From: CALHRB01 sp964473465
GTDB taxonomy: Bacteria > Bacteroidota > Ignavibacteria > Kapaibacteriales > UBA2268
Length of the DNA stretch: 64,000 bases
NCBI GenBank assembly: GCA_964473465.1
Contig: CAYYPE010000003.1
Coordinates: 124,001-188,000 of the forward strand
Direction: 5' to 3'
Part shown: in pieces, positions 1 to 9,100 of the stretch
Layout: each line of letters starts with the position of its first letter
How positions within the stretch are numbered: the first letter of the stretch is position 1
Made by a program: the position numbers and the translations under genes
Notes under the pieces: model-generated
What the model saw: only the letters and a program-made list of their open reading frames with translations
What the model was told of the DNA's origin: nothing
The model's database searches: none

Positions 1-247
1 GGAATCCGTATATTATTATTTTATTTAATTCTTTGGATAGTTTTTTGAAATGATGTGCTGTTGCTCCATCAACTGTCTCTGAAAATGATTTTGTTTCATC
101 AAAATTCAAAAAAAAATATCCGGTTGTGGATAATTCAGGAAAAATGAGTAAATCAGAACTGGAGTTTTCAACGAAATTAGACATTTTAGCAATATTTGCT
201 GCTTTATCACCGAAAATTGGAGAAAATTGAAATACTGAAACCTTCAT
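1..247 (-). CDS. Nitrilase/carbon-nitrogen hydrolase family protein, N-terminal part only
   Basis: The first 82 codons of a gene that runs off the left edge of the window, read from an ATG at 247. The N-terminus (MKVSVFQFSP) and the segment FPELSTTGY match the opening beta strand and the catalytic-glutamate motif of the nitrilase (CN-hydrolase) superfamily, which hydrolyses amides or nitriles with a Glu-Lys-Cys triad. Only the Glu motif lies inside the window; Lys and Cys would be further left. The substrate cannot be told from this part. It is transcribed away from the NlpC/P60 gene, so 248-729 is a divergent control region. Confidence 0.8.
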   Translation of the reverse strand, partial: MKVSVFQFSPIFGDKAANIAKMSNFVENSSSDLLIFPELSTTGYFFLNFDETKSFSETVDGATAHHFKKLSKELNKIIIYGF

Positions 248-729
248 AATCATTTTTGTTTTTTATTATCACTCAAATTTACAGTAAAATAAGTTATGAT
301 TATAAAAAATAATGAATAGCTATTCATAATTTTACAAAATATTAATTAATGTTTTTTAATAAGAAGTTCTCTATAATACGAATTACTCTTAAACACAAAT
401 GATTTGAAACCTTGAACCATATGAAAAAAGATTAACGGATTATTAAAAAAAATTCATAATGAAATTTTTACTTTTTTCATATGAGAAATTTTTGTTTCTT
501 GTATCGTTTCAAATTTCACAAAAAAAAAATTAAATTTTGTTAATGATTTTTAATCGAAATAACGACAGTATAATCAGGACGATTGACAGTTTCTTTATGT
601 TTCATCTCTTTTGGTGAATACCCCTCTTTTTTATTTTTGTGATGTGCCGGTAACCTAATGATTAGGTTAAGTAATTAAAATCAAAGAAGTTATTTTAAAT
701 AGATTTAGGAACCCAACAAAGGAGTGAGT
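248..729. other. Divergent intergenic region, about 480 bases
   Basis: No convincing gene is seen. The stretch is very AT-rich with many A/T runs. A TATAAT box lies at 569-574 on the + strand without a clear -35 partner, and a perfect 9-base palindrome lies at 651-669, in what would be the leader of the NlpC/P60 gene. The length of possible leader (about 150 bases from the TATAAT box) is more than a simple promoter needs. Confidence 0.5.
651..669 (+). promoter_or_regulatory. Perfect inverted repeat, possible operator or leader hairpin
   Basis: TAACCTAAT, one central G, then ATTAGGTTA: a 9-base perfect inverted repeat 60 bases before the NlpC/P60 start. A one-base centre is too tight for an RNA hairpin loop unless inner pairs open, so a DNA-binding dimer site is as likely. 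What binds it is unknown. Confidence 0.35.
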
Positions 730-1584
730 ATGATTAGAAGAATAATATTTTTCATTAGACTGAATATATTTATATTTTTAATTCCAGCATTATTAATAGC
801 TTTCCCATCTGAAAATGTATATGCTAAATCAAAAAAATCTTACAAAGTAGCAAGCTCCAAATCCAAAAAGTTATCAAAAAAGAAATCAAAGAAAAACAAA
901 AGAAATTATAAACCTGAAATAACCCGACAACAAGCAATCGAGACAATTATAACAAATTCAGAAGAAGTATCTAACCTTGCAGGTCTTGAATCTTCAGTTA
1001 CCAATGTCTCATCTAATTCTAATATTAATAATAATGATGATGCTGATTATATCGAATTAGGAGAAGATCTGGCCGAATTAGAGCTTGAGGATGATGTTAC
1101 TGTGGATATGGATGCTTTCAGAATGCTATGGTTAAACTCTGTTGATAACGAAGAAGGTGACGATTTAACCCAGAATGGATTAAGCAAGAAAGCTATTATG
1201 AAAAATATTATGGATTGGTTAGGCACACCCTATCGTTTCGGAGGATTAACTGACCGTGGAATAGATTGCTCAGCTTTTGTCCAGAAAATTTATTTAACAT
1301 CTAATAATATTCATTTACCAAGAACTGCCCAGAATCAATTTTCTATTGGTCTCAAAATTAATAAGAATCAATTACAATTTGGAGACCTTGTATTTTTCCA
1401 TACCCGCAGACATGCTTATGCCTCTCACGTAGGTATATATCTTGGTGATAATCTGTTTGCTCATTCAAGCTCTAAATATGGAGTAACGGTTTCATCATTG
1501 GAAAGCACCTATTACAGCAACAGGTTTATCGGAGCAAGAAGGCTATCAGTCAGGGATATCGTTAGACTTAGTTCCGCTAATTAA
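730..1584 (+). CDS. Secreted NlpC/P60-family cell-wall peptidase
   Basis: Likely cuts peptide stems of peptidoglycan in the periplasm. The start is the ATG at 730, five bases after AAAGGAG; a GTG at 724 lies inside that ribosome-binding site. The 284-residue product has a signal peptide ending near VYA, a lysine/serine-rich stretch (about residues 35-60), a linker rich in Asp, Glu and Asn (about 100-130), and a C-terminal NlpC/P60 domain. The catalytic Cys is in DCSAF, the His in HVGIYLG, and the third polar residue is probably the His in FAHSSS. GTPYRFGG before the Cys is typical of the family. Function is firm at family level; the exact bond cut is not known. Confidence 0.88.
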   Translation: MIRRIIFFIRLNIFIFLIPALLIAFPSENVYAKSKKSYKVASSKSKKLSKKKSKKNKRNYKPEITRQQAIETIITNSEEVSNLAGLESSVTNVSSNSNINNNDDADYIELGEDLAELELEDDVTVDMDAFRMLWLNSVDNEEGDDLTQNGLSKKAIMKNIMDWLGTPYRFGGLTDRGIDCSAFVQKIYLTSNNIHLPRTAQNQFSIGLKINKNQLQFGDLVFFHTRRHAYASHVGIYLGDNLFAHSSSKYGVTVSSLESTYYSNRFIGARRLSVRDIVRLSSAN

Positions 1585-1599
1585 TGTTATTGTAAATTT

Positions 1600-2523
1600 T
1601 TACTCTAATGACTGTTTGACTTTTTCGACTGTCAATTCTAATCCTTTTGAAAATTCTATTTCAGGCTTCCATCCGTGAAGCCTGAAAAATTTTTCGTATG
1701 AACAAACACTTCTTCTTTGTTCGCCAGCTTTGGGTGGACCATGAAATTCTTCGCAGTCAGAACCTGTTAATTCCTTAATTTTTTTGAAAATGAAATTAAC
1801 ATTAGTCTCAACACCTGTGGTAACATTAAATATTCCTGATACTTCATTCCTCAAGGAAATAATATTTGCTTTAACAACATCTTCAATATATATATAATCT
1901 CGGGTGATAAATCCGTCACCATTAATAATAGGTTGCTCGCCCGATAGCATTTTATTAATGAAAATTGCAACAACCCCGGCTTCACCATGTGGATTTTGTC
2001 TTACTCCATAAACATTTCCGTATCTGAGAGAAACGTAATCTAAACTATAAACACTTTTATAGTAAAACAAATATTTTTCATTAGTTAATTTTGAAATACC
2101 ATAAGGGGAGCAAGGACGGGTGGGGTGTTCTTCATCTGCAGGGAAATAGTCTTGCTCGCCGTAAACTGTCCCGCCCGAAGAAGCAAAAATAATTTTTTTT
2201 ACTTCCGATAACCTTGCAGCTTCATATAAATTTAAACTTCCGATAATATTATTCATAGCATCATAAACAGGGTTATCAACCGACACCCTTACATTCATCT
2301 GTGCTGCTTGATGACTGATTACATCAAATTTTTCTGAAAGCAAATAATCTTTTAATTCTGGAGAATTCAAATCAAGTTTAATAAATTTAGCTCGATTGTT
2401 AACATTTTCCATTTTACCCGAAGAAAGATTATCAAGTATATGAACGTTATGACCAAGATCTATATATGCATCTGCAATATGAGATCCTATAAAACCAGCA
2501 CCACCTGTTACTAAAATTTTCAT
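1600..2523 (-). CDS. NAD-dependent epimerase/dehydratase, UDP-glucose 4-epimerase-like
   Basis: An extended short-chain dehydrogenase acting on nucleotide sugars. The 307-residue protein opens with the Rossmann glycine motif TGGAGFIGSH, has the SSGGTVYG segment before the active site, and the catalytic YGISK (Tyr-x-x-x-Lys). The length and the RYGNVYG and GDG-RDYIY segments fit GalE-like 4-epimerases of the archaeal/bacterial short type. It stands alone here, convergent with the NlpC/P60 gene (15 bases between stops) and divergent from the respiratory operon. It could supply UDP-galactose or a related sugar to the polysaccharide genes far downstream, but the substrate is inferred only from family likeness. 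Confidence 0.85.
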   Translation of the reverse strand: MKILVTGGAGFIGSHIADAYIDLGHNVHILDNLSSGKMENVNNRAKFIKLDLNSPELKDYLLSEKFDVISHQAAQMNVRVSVDNPVYDAMNNIIGSLNLYEAARLSEVKKIIFASSGGTVYGEQDYFPADEEHPTRPCSPYGISKLTNEKYLFYYKSVYSLDYVSLRYGNVYGVRQNPHGEAGVVAIFINKMLSGEQPIINGDGFITRDYIYIEDVVKANIISLRNEVSGIFNVTTGVETNVNFIFKKIKELTGSDCEEFHGPPKAGEQRRSVCSYEKFFRLHGWKPEIEFSKGLELTVEKVKQSLE

Positions 2524-2840
2524 TTTGTCAGAAAAAAAAAATCAAAGTTAATAAATCATAGGAAATATTTATTTATTTCTGGTGAAAATATATTTGAAAA
2601 AAATACAATAAATCTTCAATGTTGAAATTTTTTAATTTAAAATCATTATAATAATTTTATTGTAAATTAAATAAATAAAAAAGGATAGAGTAGCAACATT
2701 TATCATACAGAAATATACAACTCATTTAGAAGGCTAAAAATTAGATAATTTCTTTTTTTCTCAATCTTTTTTTTTTAATTTTACAATTTAATGTTTTATT
2801 AATTAATGAAATTAATTTGTTGTAGTAGCTGAAGGGTTAA
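2524..2840. other. Divergent intergenic region before the respiratory operon
   Basis: A 317-base AT-rich gap between the epimerase (-) and ActA (+). It must hold the promoter of the long respiratory operon. I see T/A runs and an AT-only inverted segment around 2800-2820, but no strong promoter consensus, riboswitch or gene. Confidence 0.5.
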
Positions 2841-3413
2841 ATGAAAAAAACAGTACTTGATTATCTGTTAAAAATAAGAATACCAGTTACATTATTCATA
2901 ATCATTCTTACATTTGCAGTTACCTACTTTGTAGCTAAACCTGAGAGAGACGGGGTTGGTTACTCTCCTGAACAGCCAATAAAGTTTTCCCATAAGTTAC
3001 ATGCCGGAAATATGAATATTGACTGTCAATATTGTCACACCAGTGTTGACAAGGGTAGGTTTGCTTCGGTTCCCTCTGCAGATATATGTATGAACTGCCA
3101 TTCTGTTGCACGTCGCGATAAAGAAGAAATCAAAAAACTTGTTCAATACTATGAAAAGAATCAACCAATTCCGTGGAAAAGAGTTCATAAATTGGGTGAT
3201 TTTGCATATTTTAATCATAGTGTTCACATAAATAAAGGAATTGATTGTAAGAATTGCCATGGTGATGTAGCAAGAATGGAGGTTATCAGTCAGGTAAATT
3301 CATTTACAATGGGTGCCTGCCTTGACTGTCATCGTCAGGCTCATTCAAGACTTCCTGAGCTTAAGGATAAAATTAAAAAGGGTCCTGATAATTGTAATGC
3401 TTGCCATAGGTAA
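2841..3413 (+). CDS. actA: Alternative complex III subunit A, pentaheme cytochrome c
   Basis: The electron-exit subunit of alternative complex III, the quinol:cytochrome c oxidoreductase that replaces the bc1 complex in Bacteroidota and relatives. The 190-residue protein has one N-terminal membrane segment (about 15-33) and five CxxCH heme c motifs, starting at residues 62, 83, 136, 160 and 185, as expected for ActA. Extra histidines (for example HKLHAG, FNHSVHI) are candidate axial ligands. It is the first gene of an ActA-ActB-ActC-ActDE-ActF run, which makes the assignment firm. Confidence 0.95.
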   Translation: MKKTVLDYLLKIRIPVTLFIIILTFAVTYFVAKPERDGVGYSPEQPIKFSHKLHAGNMNIDCQYCHTSVDKGRFASVPSADICMNCHSVARRDKEEIKKLVQYYEKNQPIPWKRVHKLGDFAYFNHSVHINKGIDCKNCHGDVARMEVISQVNSFTMGACLDCHRQAHSRLPELKDKIKKGPDNCNACHR

Positions 3414-3490
3414 AATTATATGTTTTCACTGGTGAGATTGCCGTTTATTTCCTAAATAATATAATTATGTAATTAAAGAGGTTTTAATAG

Positions 3491-6400
3491 ATGAGTAATA
3501 ATAATAGCAAGTTCTGGTTGAGCTTGAATAATTATGAAGAGAAAAAATCATTCAAGAAAATTCAAAGAAATGAATTTCTTGATGGTGTTACAGATGATTT
3601 CAATGTTGACAAACTACCTGAAATTTCAAGAAGAAAATTTCTGGCAATTTCTGCCGCTACCACTGCATTAACAGCAGTTGGATGCACTGACTACCGAGAT
3701 AAAGGGGAAATTGTCCCATACAATAAAAAGCCTGAAACTACTACCATAGGAATAGCAAATTATTATTCTTCCACTTGTTCAGGGTGCAGTAATTCTTGTG
3801 GAATTCTCATCAAAACGAGGGAAGGCAGACCAATCAAAGTTGATGGAAATCCTGACCACCCGATTAATAAGGGAAAAATTTGTTCAGCTGGTCAGGCAAG
3901 TATCTTAAACTTATATGATCCTGAACGACTAAAGCATCCTTCAAAAAATCTTGGATGGAAATATCAGAAAGAGTCATGGGAGAATCTCAACAAGGAAATT
4001 ATTACTGCTCTTGAAAAAGCAAAAAATGGAAATAAAGAGATTGCTATAATTTCTCATACAATTCATTCACCCTCTGCAGTGAAATTACTTAAAGATTTCA
4101 AAGAGAAATACCCTTCAACTGTTATTTACACTTATGAATATTTTGACAATAAAGATAAAATTGAAGCATGGAAAAAATGCTATGGTCAGAGTACCTTACC
4201 AAATATTAATCTGGAAAATGCAAAGATAATAGTTGCACTCGACTCCGACTTCTTAGGAAATGAAGGTAACTTTATTGAGAACACCTCGAAATTTGTAAGC
4301 AAAAGAAACACAGATAATTTAACTGAATTTAACCGCTTGTATGTGGTTGAGGGAGGTATGTCTCTTACTGGTTTAAATTCTGATTACAGATTGAGATTAT
4401 CTCCTCAAAAGCAGTTGAATTTTGTTCTGGCTCTTATTAATGAGCTGATTTTTGTTAAGAATTTAAATTTTTCACTTCCACCTGACTTTGCAACTCTTGT
4501 CAAAAAATATTCTCTGAAACAATTTGTAAGCGATAATAAGTTAAATGAGAAATATGTCAAGCACTTGATTGATGATTTAGTTGAAAATCGAGGAAAATCA
4601 ATTGTTTTAGCAGGGGATAAACTGGATTATCAGGCACATATTGCAATAAATCTACTGAACGAAATAATTGGAGCTGTTGCCTTGTATAATGATGTTAATG
4701 TTTCATTTACACCTGAACTAAACGATTTTAACATCATAAAATCAAGCAGCGGTTTGCAGGAAAAGAATCAATTCGAATGGTTAGTGAATAAATTATACAG
4801 TAAACAAGTTGCAGTCGTTATTCATCTTGATAGCAATCCAGCTTATCATCTGTCTCCAGATTTTGGATACGAAAGGGCTTTAAAAAATGCAGAGCTTGTT
4901 GTAACACTTACTAAAGAAAAAACAGAGACATCTGATGTTTCCAACATTGTTCTTGCAATAAATCATGATTTTGAATCTTGGGGCGATTTTTCTACAAGAA
5001 AGGGGATTTATAGTTTACAGCAACCCGTAATATCACCATTATATGATACACGTCAAAAGGAAGCAATCCTTCTTGATTGGCTCTCAGGTAAACCAAATGA
5101 GTTTAAAGAAGATATATATCATAAATTCATAATGGCTAATTGGGAACGTGATATTTATCCGCAAATTAATACAAAAGCAGAATTCAAGCCATTTTGGTAT
5201 GCAGCTTTGCACGATGGAGTTCTTCAAATTGAGATGAACAATCAAAATTCTTATGTATTCAACTTAGATTCATTGCCTGAAATCAAACCTAATAACGATT
5301 CGCAATCACTAAGTCTACTATTAGTGAATAATTACACCATCGGAGACGGAAGATTTGCTAATAATGGCTGGTTGCAGGAATTACCCCATCCCATTACAAA
5401 AGTAACATGGGACAATTATGCTGCTATATCACCAGAAACAGCTAAACAAATGAAACTAAAGAATTTCTGTATGGCTGAATTATCTGCCGGAAACCGAAAT
5501 ATCAAATTACCAGTAGTTATTCAACCCGGAATGGCTGACAATCTTGTTTGTGTTGAACTTGGCTATGGGCGGTGGCAGGTTGGTACCGTTGGAATGTCTG
5601 TTGGGGTGAATGCTGGGATATTCATTGATAAAAATAATAATAAACTGATATCTAATGTTCAGATAAAGAAAATTCACGGACAGTTCAAGATAGCTACCAC
5701 TCAGGAACATCATGCTCTCGATGATGAGTTTGTTAAAGATATGCACACAAAACGCAAAATCATCAAAGAAGCAACAATAGAAGAATATAAAAAGGATAAA
5801 AAAATTCTTCACAAAGAGCATCATCCTGATATCAGCCTTGTTGATAGAAAAAAATATACTGAAATGAAATGGGGTATGGCAATTGACCTAAACAAATGTA
5901 CGGGCTGTGGAGCTTGCATTAGTGCATGTAATGTTGAAAATAATGTGCCTGTAGTTGGCAAAGATCAGGTTTTGATGGGAAGGGAAATGCACTGGATCAG
6001 AATAGACAGGTATTACTCAGGAACACCCGAAGAACCAATGGCAAGTAATCAGCCAATGCTCTGTCAGCACTGTGATAATGCCCCTTGTGAAAATGTTTGC
6101 CCTGTTGTAGCAACAAGCCATAGCCCTGACGGATTGAACCAGATGACATACAACAGATGCGTTGGAACAAGGTATTGCTCAAATAATTGTCCTTATAAAG
6201 TAAGGAGATTTAATTTCTTTGACTTCAGAGACCATTTCGAAAAAGCATACTATTATCAGGATTCATTGAAATTAGTTCAAAATCCTGAAGTAACTGTCAG
6301 ATCCAGAGGTGTAATGGAGAAATGTACTTTCTGCGTTCAAAGGATCATGGAAGCCAGACAGGAAGCTATTAAGCAAAACAGAAAAATTAAGGGTACTGAT

Positions 6401-6586
6401 GTAAAAACCGCATGCCAGATTGCTTGTCCGGCGGAAGCTATAATATTTGGTGACTCGAATGACAAGGAATCAGAACTTTACAAAAAAAGGTATCATGATT
6501 TGAGTTATCATGTCCTTGAAGAATTGAACATTAAACCAAATGTAACATATATTGCCAGATTAAGAAATATAAAATCGGAGGATTGA
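3491..6586 (+). CDS. actB: Alternative complex III iron-sulfur subunit B
   Basis: The large periplasmic subunit, a fusion of a molybdopterin-oxidoreductase-like half (B1) and a ferredoxin-like half (B2). A Tat signal (SRRKF at 46-50) is followed by a hydrophobic stretch ending TAVGC, which looks like a lipobox with Cys65, so it is probably a Tat-exported lipoprotein. B2 (from about residue 790) has cysteine clusters in KCTGCGACISAC, CQHCDNAPCENVCP, CVGTRYCSNNCP, KCTFC and CQIACP, fitting several iron-sulfur clusters. B1 also keeps a Cys set at 99, 102, 106 and 134, discussed as a finding. The length of 1031 residues is normal for ActB. It lies 77 bases after ActA and 3 bases before ActC. Confidence 0.95.
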   Translation: MSNNNSKFWLSLNNYEEKKSFKKIQRNEFLDGVTDDFNVDKLPEISRRKFLAISAATTALTAVGCTDYRDKGEIVPYNKKPETTTIGIANYYSSTCSGCSNSCGILIKTREGRPIKVDGNPDHPINKGKICSAGQASILNLYDPERLKHPSKNLGWKYQKESWENLNKEIITALEKAKNGNKEIAIISHTIHSPSAVKLLKDFKEKYPSTVIYTYEYFDNKDKIEAWKKCYGQSTLPNINLENAKIIVALDSDFLGNEGNFIENTSKFVSKRNTDNLTEFNRLYVVEGGMSLTGLNSDYRLRLSPQKQLNFVLALINELIFVKNLNFSLPPDFATLVKKYSLKQFVSDNKLNEKYVKHLIDDLVENRGKSIVLAGDKLDYQAHIAINLLNEIIGAVALYNDVNVSFTPELNDFNIIKSSSGLQEKNQFEWLVNKLYSKQVAVVIHLDSNPAYHLSPDFGYERALKNAELVVTLTKEKTETSDVSNIVLAINHDFESWGDFSTRKGIYSLQQPVISPLYDTRQKEAILLDWLSGKPNEFKEDIYHKFIMANWERDIYPQINTKAEFKPFWYAALHDGVLQIEMNNQNSYVFNLDSLPEIKPNNDSQSLSLLLVNNYTIGDGRFANNGWLQELPHPITKVTWDNYAAISPETAKQMKLKNFCMAELSAGNRNIKLPVVIQPGMADNLVCVELGYGRWQVGTVGMSVGVNAGIFIDKNNNKLISNVQIKKIHGQFKIATTQEHHALDDEFVKDMHTKRKIIKEATIEEYKKDKKILHKEHHPDISLVDRKKYTEMKWGMAIDLNKCTGCGACISACNVENNVPVVGKDQVLMGREMHWIRIDRYYSGTPEEPMASNQPMLCQHCDNAPCENVCPVVATSHSPDGLNQMTYNRCVGTRYCSNNCPYKVRRFNFFDFRDHFEKAYYYQDSLKLVQNPEVTVRSRGVMEKCTFCVQRIMEARQEAIKQNRKIKGTDVKTACQIACPAEAIIFGDSNDKESELYKKRYHDLSYHVLEELNIKPNVTYIARLRNIKSED

Positions 6587-6589
6587 TAA

Positions 6590-7957
6590 GTGAGTGTTGA
6601 CTATACAAGAGAAGTATCAGTAATTGAGGGTAATCCTTCATTTTCGGCAGTTAATGAGTTAATTTCACGACCATTAGATGAAAGACCTGACAAGAAATTT
6701 TATTTTGCTTTAGCAATTACTTTATCAATGCTTGGCACAGGAGCTGTTTGTCTTGGCATCACGTTCTGGTTTGGAACAGGAGTATGGGGACTTAATAATC
6801 CTGTTGGATGGGCATTTGATATTGTTAATTTCGTATTTTGGGTCGGAATAGGTCATGCCGGAACACTGATATCAGCTATTTTATTTTTATTCAGACAAAG
6901 GTGGAGAACCGGAATAGCCAGATTTGCTGAGGGTATGACAATTTTTGCTGTTATGACTGCGGGATTATTTCCTCTGATTCATACAGGAAGACCATGGCTT
7001 GATGGTTATTTATTACCATATCCGAACCAACATCATTTATGGGTGAATTTCACATCGCCACTGCTATGGGATGTGTTTGCTGTATCTACTTACTTCACTG
7101 TATCATTTGTTTTTTGGTATATTGGATTGATGCCAGATTTTGCAAACTTGAGGGACAGAGCAAAATCGAGAATCAAGAAAATTATCTATTCGATTTTCAG
7201 CCTTGGATGGAGGCATTCCCATCGTCACTGGCATCATTATGAAATGATCTATCTTATTTTAGCTGGTTTTGCTACTCCTTTGGTTCTTTCGGTTCATACC
7301 ATTGTAAGTTTTGATTTCGCTGTATCCATTTTACCCGGGTGGCACACAACAATTTTCCCTCCTTATTTTGTTGCTGGTGCTGTTTTTTCAGGTTTTGCAA
7401 TGGTTCAGAATGTTCTGATTTTTATACGAAAAATATTCAATATGGAACACATCATTACCATGGACACACTTGAGAAAATGAACAAAATTATGCTTCTGAC
7501 TGGTTCAATGGTTGGATATGCTTATGGTATGGAATTCTTTATAGCATGGTATGGAGGAAATCCTATTGAATTCTTTGTATTTGTTAACAGAGCTTTTGGG
7601 AATTATGCATGGTCGTATTGGGTTATGGTATCCTGCAATCTGCTATTCCCACAGCTTTTCTGGTTCAAGAAAATAAGGACAAATATTAAAGCAATGTTTG
7701 TCATTGGTGTCTTAGTAAATGTTGGAATGTGGTTCGAAAGGTTTGTTATTATTGTTACAACTCTTTCGAGAGATTTTCTGCCATCAAGTTGGGGTTTTTT
7801 TACACCAACAATTTTTGATATAGGTATTCTGATTGGAAGTTTTGGTTTATTCTTTACATTGTTATTATTATTTACAAAGACATTGCCTGTTGTTTCAATT
7901 GCCGAGGTCAAAGCAGTTCTTGACCACGCACAACCAAAACATCATCACGGAGAGTAA
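6590..7957 (+). CDS. actC: Alternative complex III quinone-binding membrane subunit C (NrfD-like)
   Basis: An NrfD/PsrC-family integral membrane protein that binds menaquinol next to ActB. The 455-residue protein has about ten hydrophobic helices and a polar N-terminus that can dock on ActB. It starts at a GTG with GGAGG eight bases upstream and follows the ActB stop by three bases, so translation is probably coupled. A histidine-rich loop (HSHRHWHHYE, about residues 208-217) and the segment around LFPLIHTGRPW are typical of ActC. It is paralogous to ActF further on in the cluster. Confidence 0.93.
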   Translation: MSVDYTREVSVIEGNPSFSAVNELISRPLDERPDKKFYFALAITLSMLGTGAVCLGITFWFGTGVWGLNNPVGWAFDIVNFVFWVGIGHAGTLISAILFLFRQRWRTGIARFAEGMTIFAVMTAGLFPLIHTGRPWLDGYLLPYPNQHHLWVNFTSPLLWDVFAVSTYFTVSFVFWYIGLMPDFANLRDRAKSRIKKIIYSIFSLGWRHSHRHWHHYEMIYLILAGFATPLVLSVHTIVSFDFAVSILPGWHTTIFPPYFVAGAVFSGFAMVQNVLIFIRKIFNMEHIITMDTLEKMNKIMLLTGSMVGYAYGMEFFIAWYGGNPIEFFVFVNRAFGNYAWSYWVMVSCNLLFPQLFWFKKIRTNIKAMFVIGVLVNVGMWFERFVIIVTTLSRDFLPSSWGFFTPTIFDIGILIGSFGLFFTLLLLFTKTLPVVSIAEVKAVLDHAQPKHHHGE

Positions 7958-7960
7958 GAT

Positions 7961-9100
7961 ATGAGTGATAAAATATTATATTCAATAACAGCGTTATTCA
8001 ATACACCTGATGAAATTTCAAAAGCAGCGGAAGTTATTACAAATGAGGGATTTAAAAAGTTTGATGTAAATACACCTTATCCAGTTCATGGTTTAAGTTC
8101 CAAGATGAAACTTAAACCATCTACTCTTGGTTATTTTGCATTGGCTCTCGGTTTGAGTGGAGCAGCTATAGCCTTGTTGTTTATGTACTGGACAATGTCT
8201 ATTGACTATCCTATGATTATAGGCGGAAAACCATTTTTTGCCCTTCCTGCTTTTATTCCTGTTACATTCGAAGTAACAGTTCTATTGGCTTCTGTTGGAA
8301 CTGTTCTCGTTATGTTGTTTTTCTTTTTCAGATTACCAAATAACAGCCATCCATTGCACGATACAGAATATATGAAAAAAGTGTCGGTTGATAAATTTGG
8401 CGTTAGCATTGAAGCAAAAGATCCAAATTTTGATGCAGAAAAAGTAAAAAAACTGTTTGCTTCTCTTGGGGCTGAAAAAATTGAAGAAATCTATTATGAT
8501 GAAGAAGAAATAAATCACAAACACAAAATCTTTGAACCAAGGTTTATTGCTTTTCTTTTTGTTATTGCGATAGTAGTTTCTGGTGGGACATATTTTACAT
8601 TGAATAAGTTGTTATATATGTCTCCATTTAATTTTATGTTAGATCAACATAGAATTAATCCACAAACCAAAACAAATATTTTTGCTGATGGTTTTGCGAT
8701 GAGACCTCCTGTGGATGGAACGGTAGCAAGGGGAACCATTCCTTATCTTTATAAAGATGATCCGGACAAAGCAGGTTTGCTTTTGTCGAATCCACTATTA
8801 GTAACTGAAGAAAATTTAGCATTAGGACAGAAGAAATTCAACACATTCTGCAGTCCTTGCCATGGGTATTTTGGAGCCGGGGACTCAAGATTGAACGGAC
8901 AGTTTCCAAATCCTCCGAGTTTACACTCCGAAAAATTAATTCAATGGCAGGATGGTAGAATTTATCATGTTATTCAGGTAGGGCAAAATGTTATGCCATC
9001 TTATTCCAAGCAAATCACAGAGAACGAAAAATGGGCAATTGTTTTATATATCCGGGCTCTTCAAAGAGCTCTAAATGCTAAGGAGGATGACTTAAAATGA
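7961..9100 (+). CDS. Fused alternative complex III subunits D (DUF3341) and E (monoheme cytochrome c)
   Basis: Two subunits that are separate genes in the best-known complexes are one 379-residue protein here. Residues 1-185 match ActD (DUF3341): an N-terminal alpha/beta domain, two membrane helices (about 58-78 and 98-123) and a soluble return. A third membrane helix (about 193-215) leads into an ActE-like cytochrome c domain with the heme motif CSPCH at 297-301 and the likely Met ligand in NVMPSY (Met345). There is no internal stop or frameshift and no internal ribosome-binding site that I can see, so it is read as a true fusion. Its stop overlaps the ActF start by four bases (ATGA). Confidence 0.9.
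   Translation: MSDKILYSITALFNTPDEISKAAEVITNEGFKKFDVNTPYPVHGLSSKMKLKPSTLGYFALALGLSGAAIALLFMYWTMSIDYPMIIGGKPFFALPAFIPVTFEVTVLLASVGTVLVMLFFFFRLPNNSHPLHDTEYMKKVSVDKFGVSIEAKDPNFDAEKVKKLFASLGAEKIEEIYYDEEEINHKHKIFEPRFIAFLFVIAIVVSGGTYFTLNKLLYMSPFNFMLDQHRINPQTKTNIFADGFAMRPPVDGTVARGTIPYLYKDDPDKAGLLLSNPLLVTEENLALGQKKFNTFCSPCHGYFGAGDSRLNGQFPNPPSLHSEKLIQWQDGRIYHVIQVGQNVMPSYSKQITENEKWAIVLYIRALQRALNAKEDDLK

Noticed and set aside
600..669. Possible c-di-AMP (ydaO-type) riboswitch before the NlpC/P60 gene
   Set aside because: Fragments such as GGTGAAT and GGTAACC recall the class, but the spacing is too short and the other conserved blocks are missing.
7039..7242. 67-codon frame inside actC
   Set aside because: Cys/Phe-rich shadow of the membrane-helix coding region of actC.
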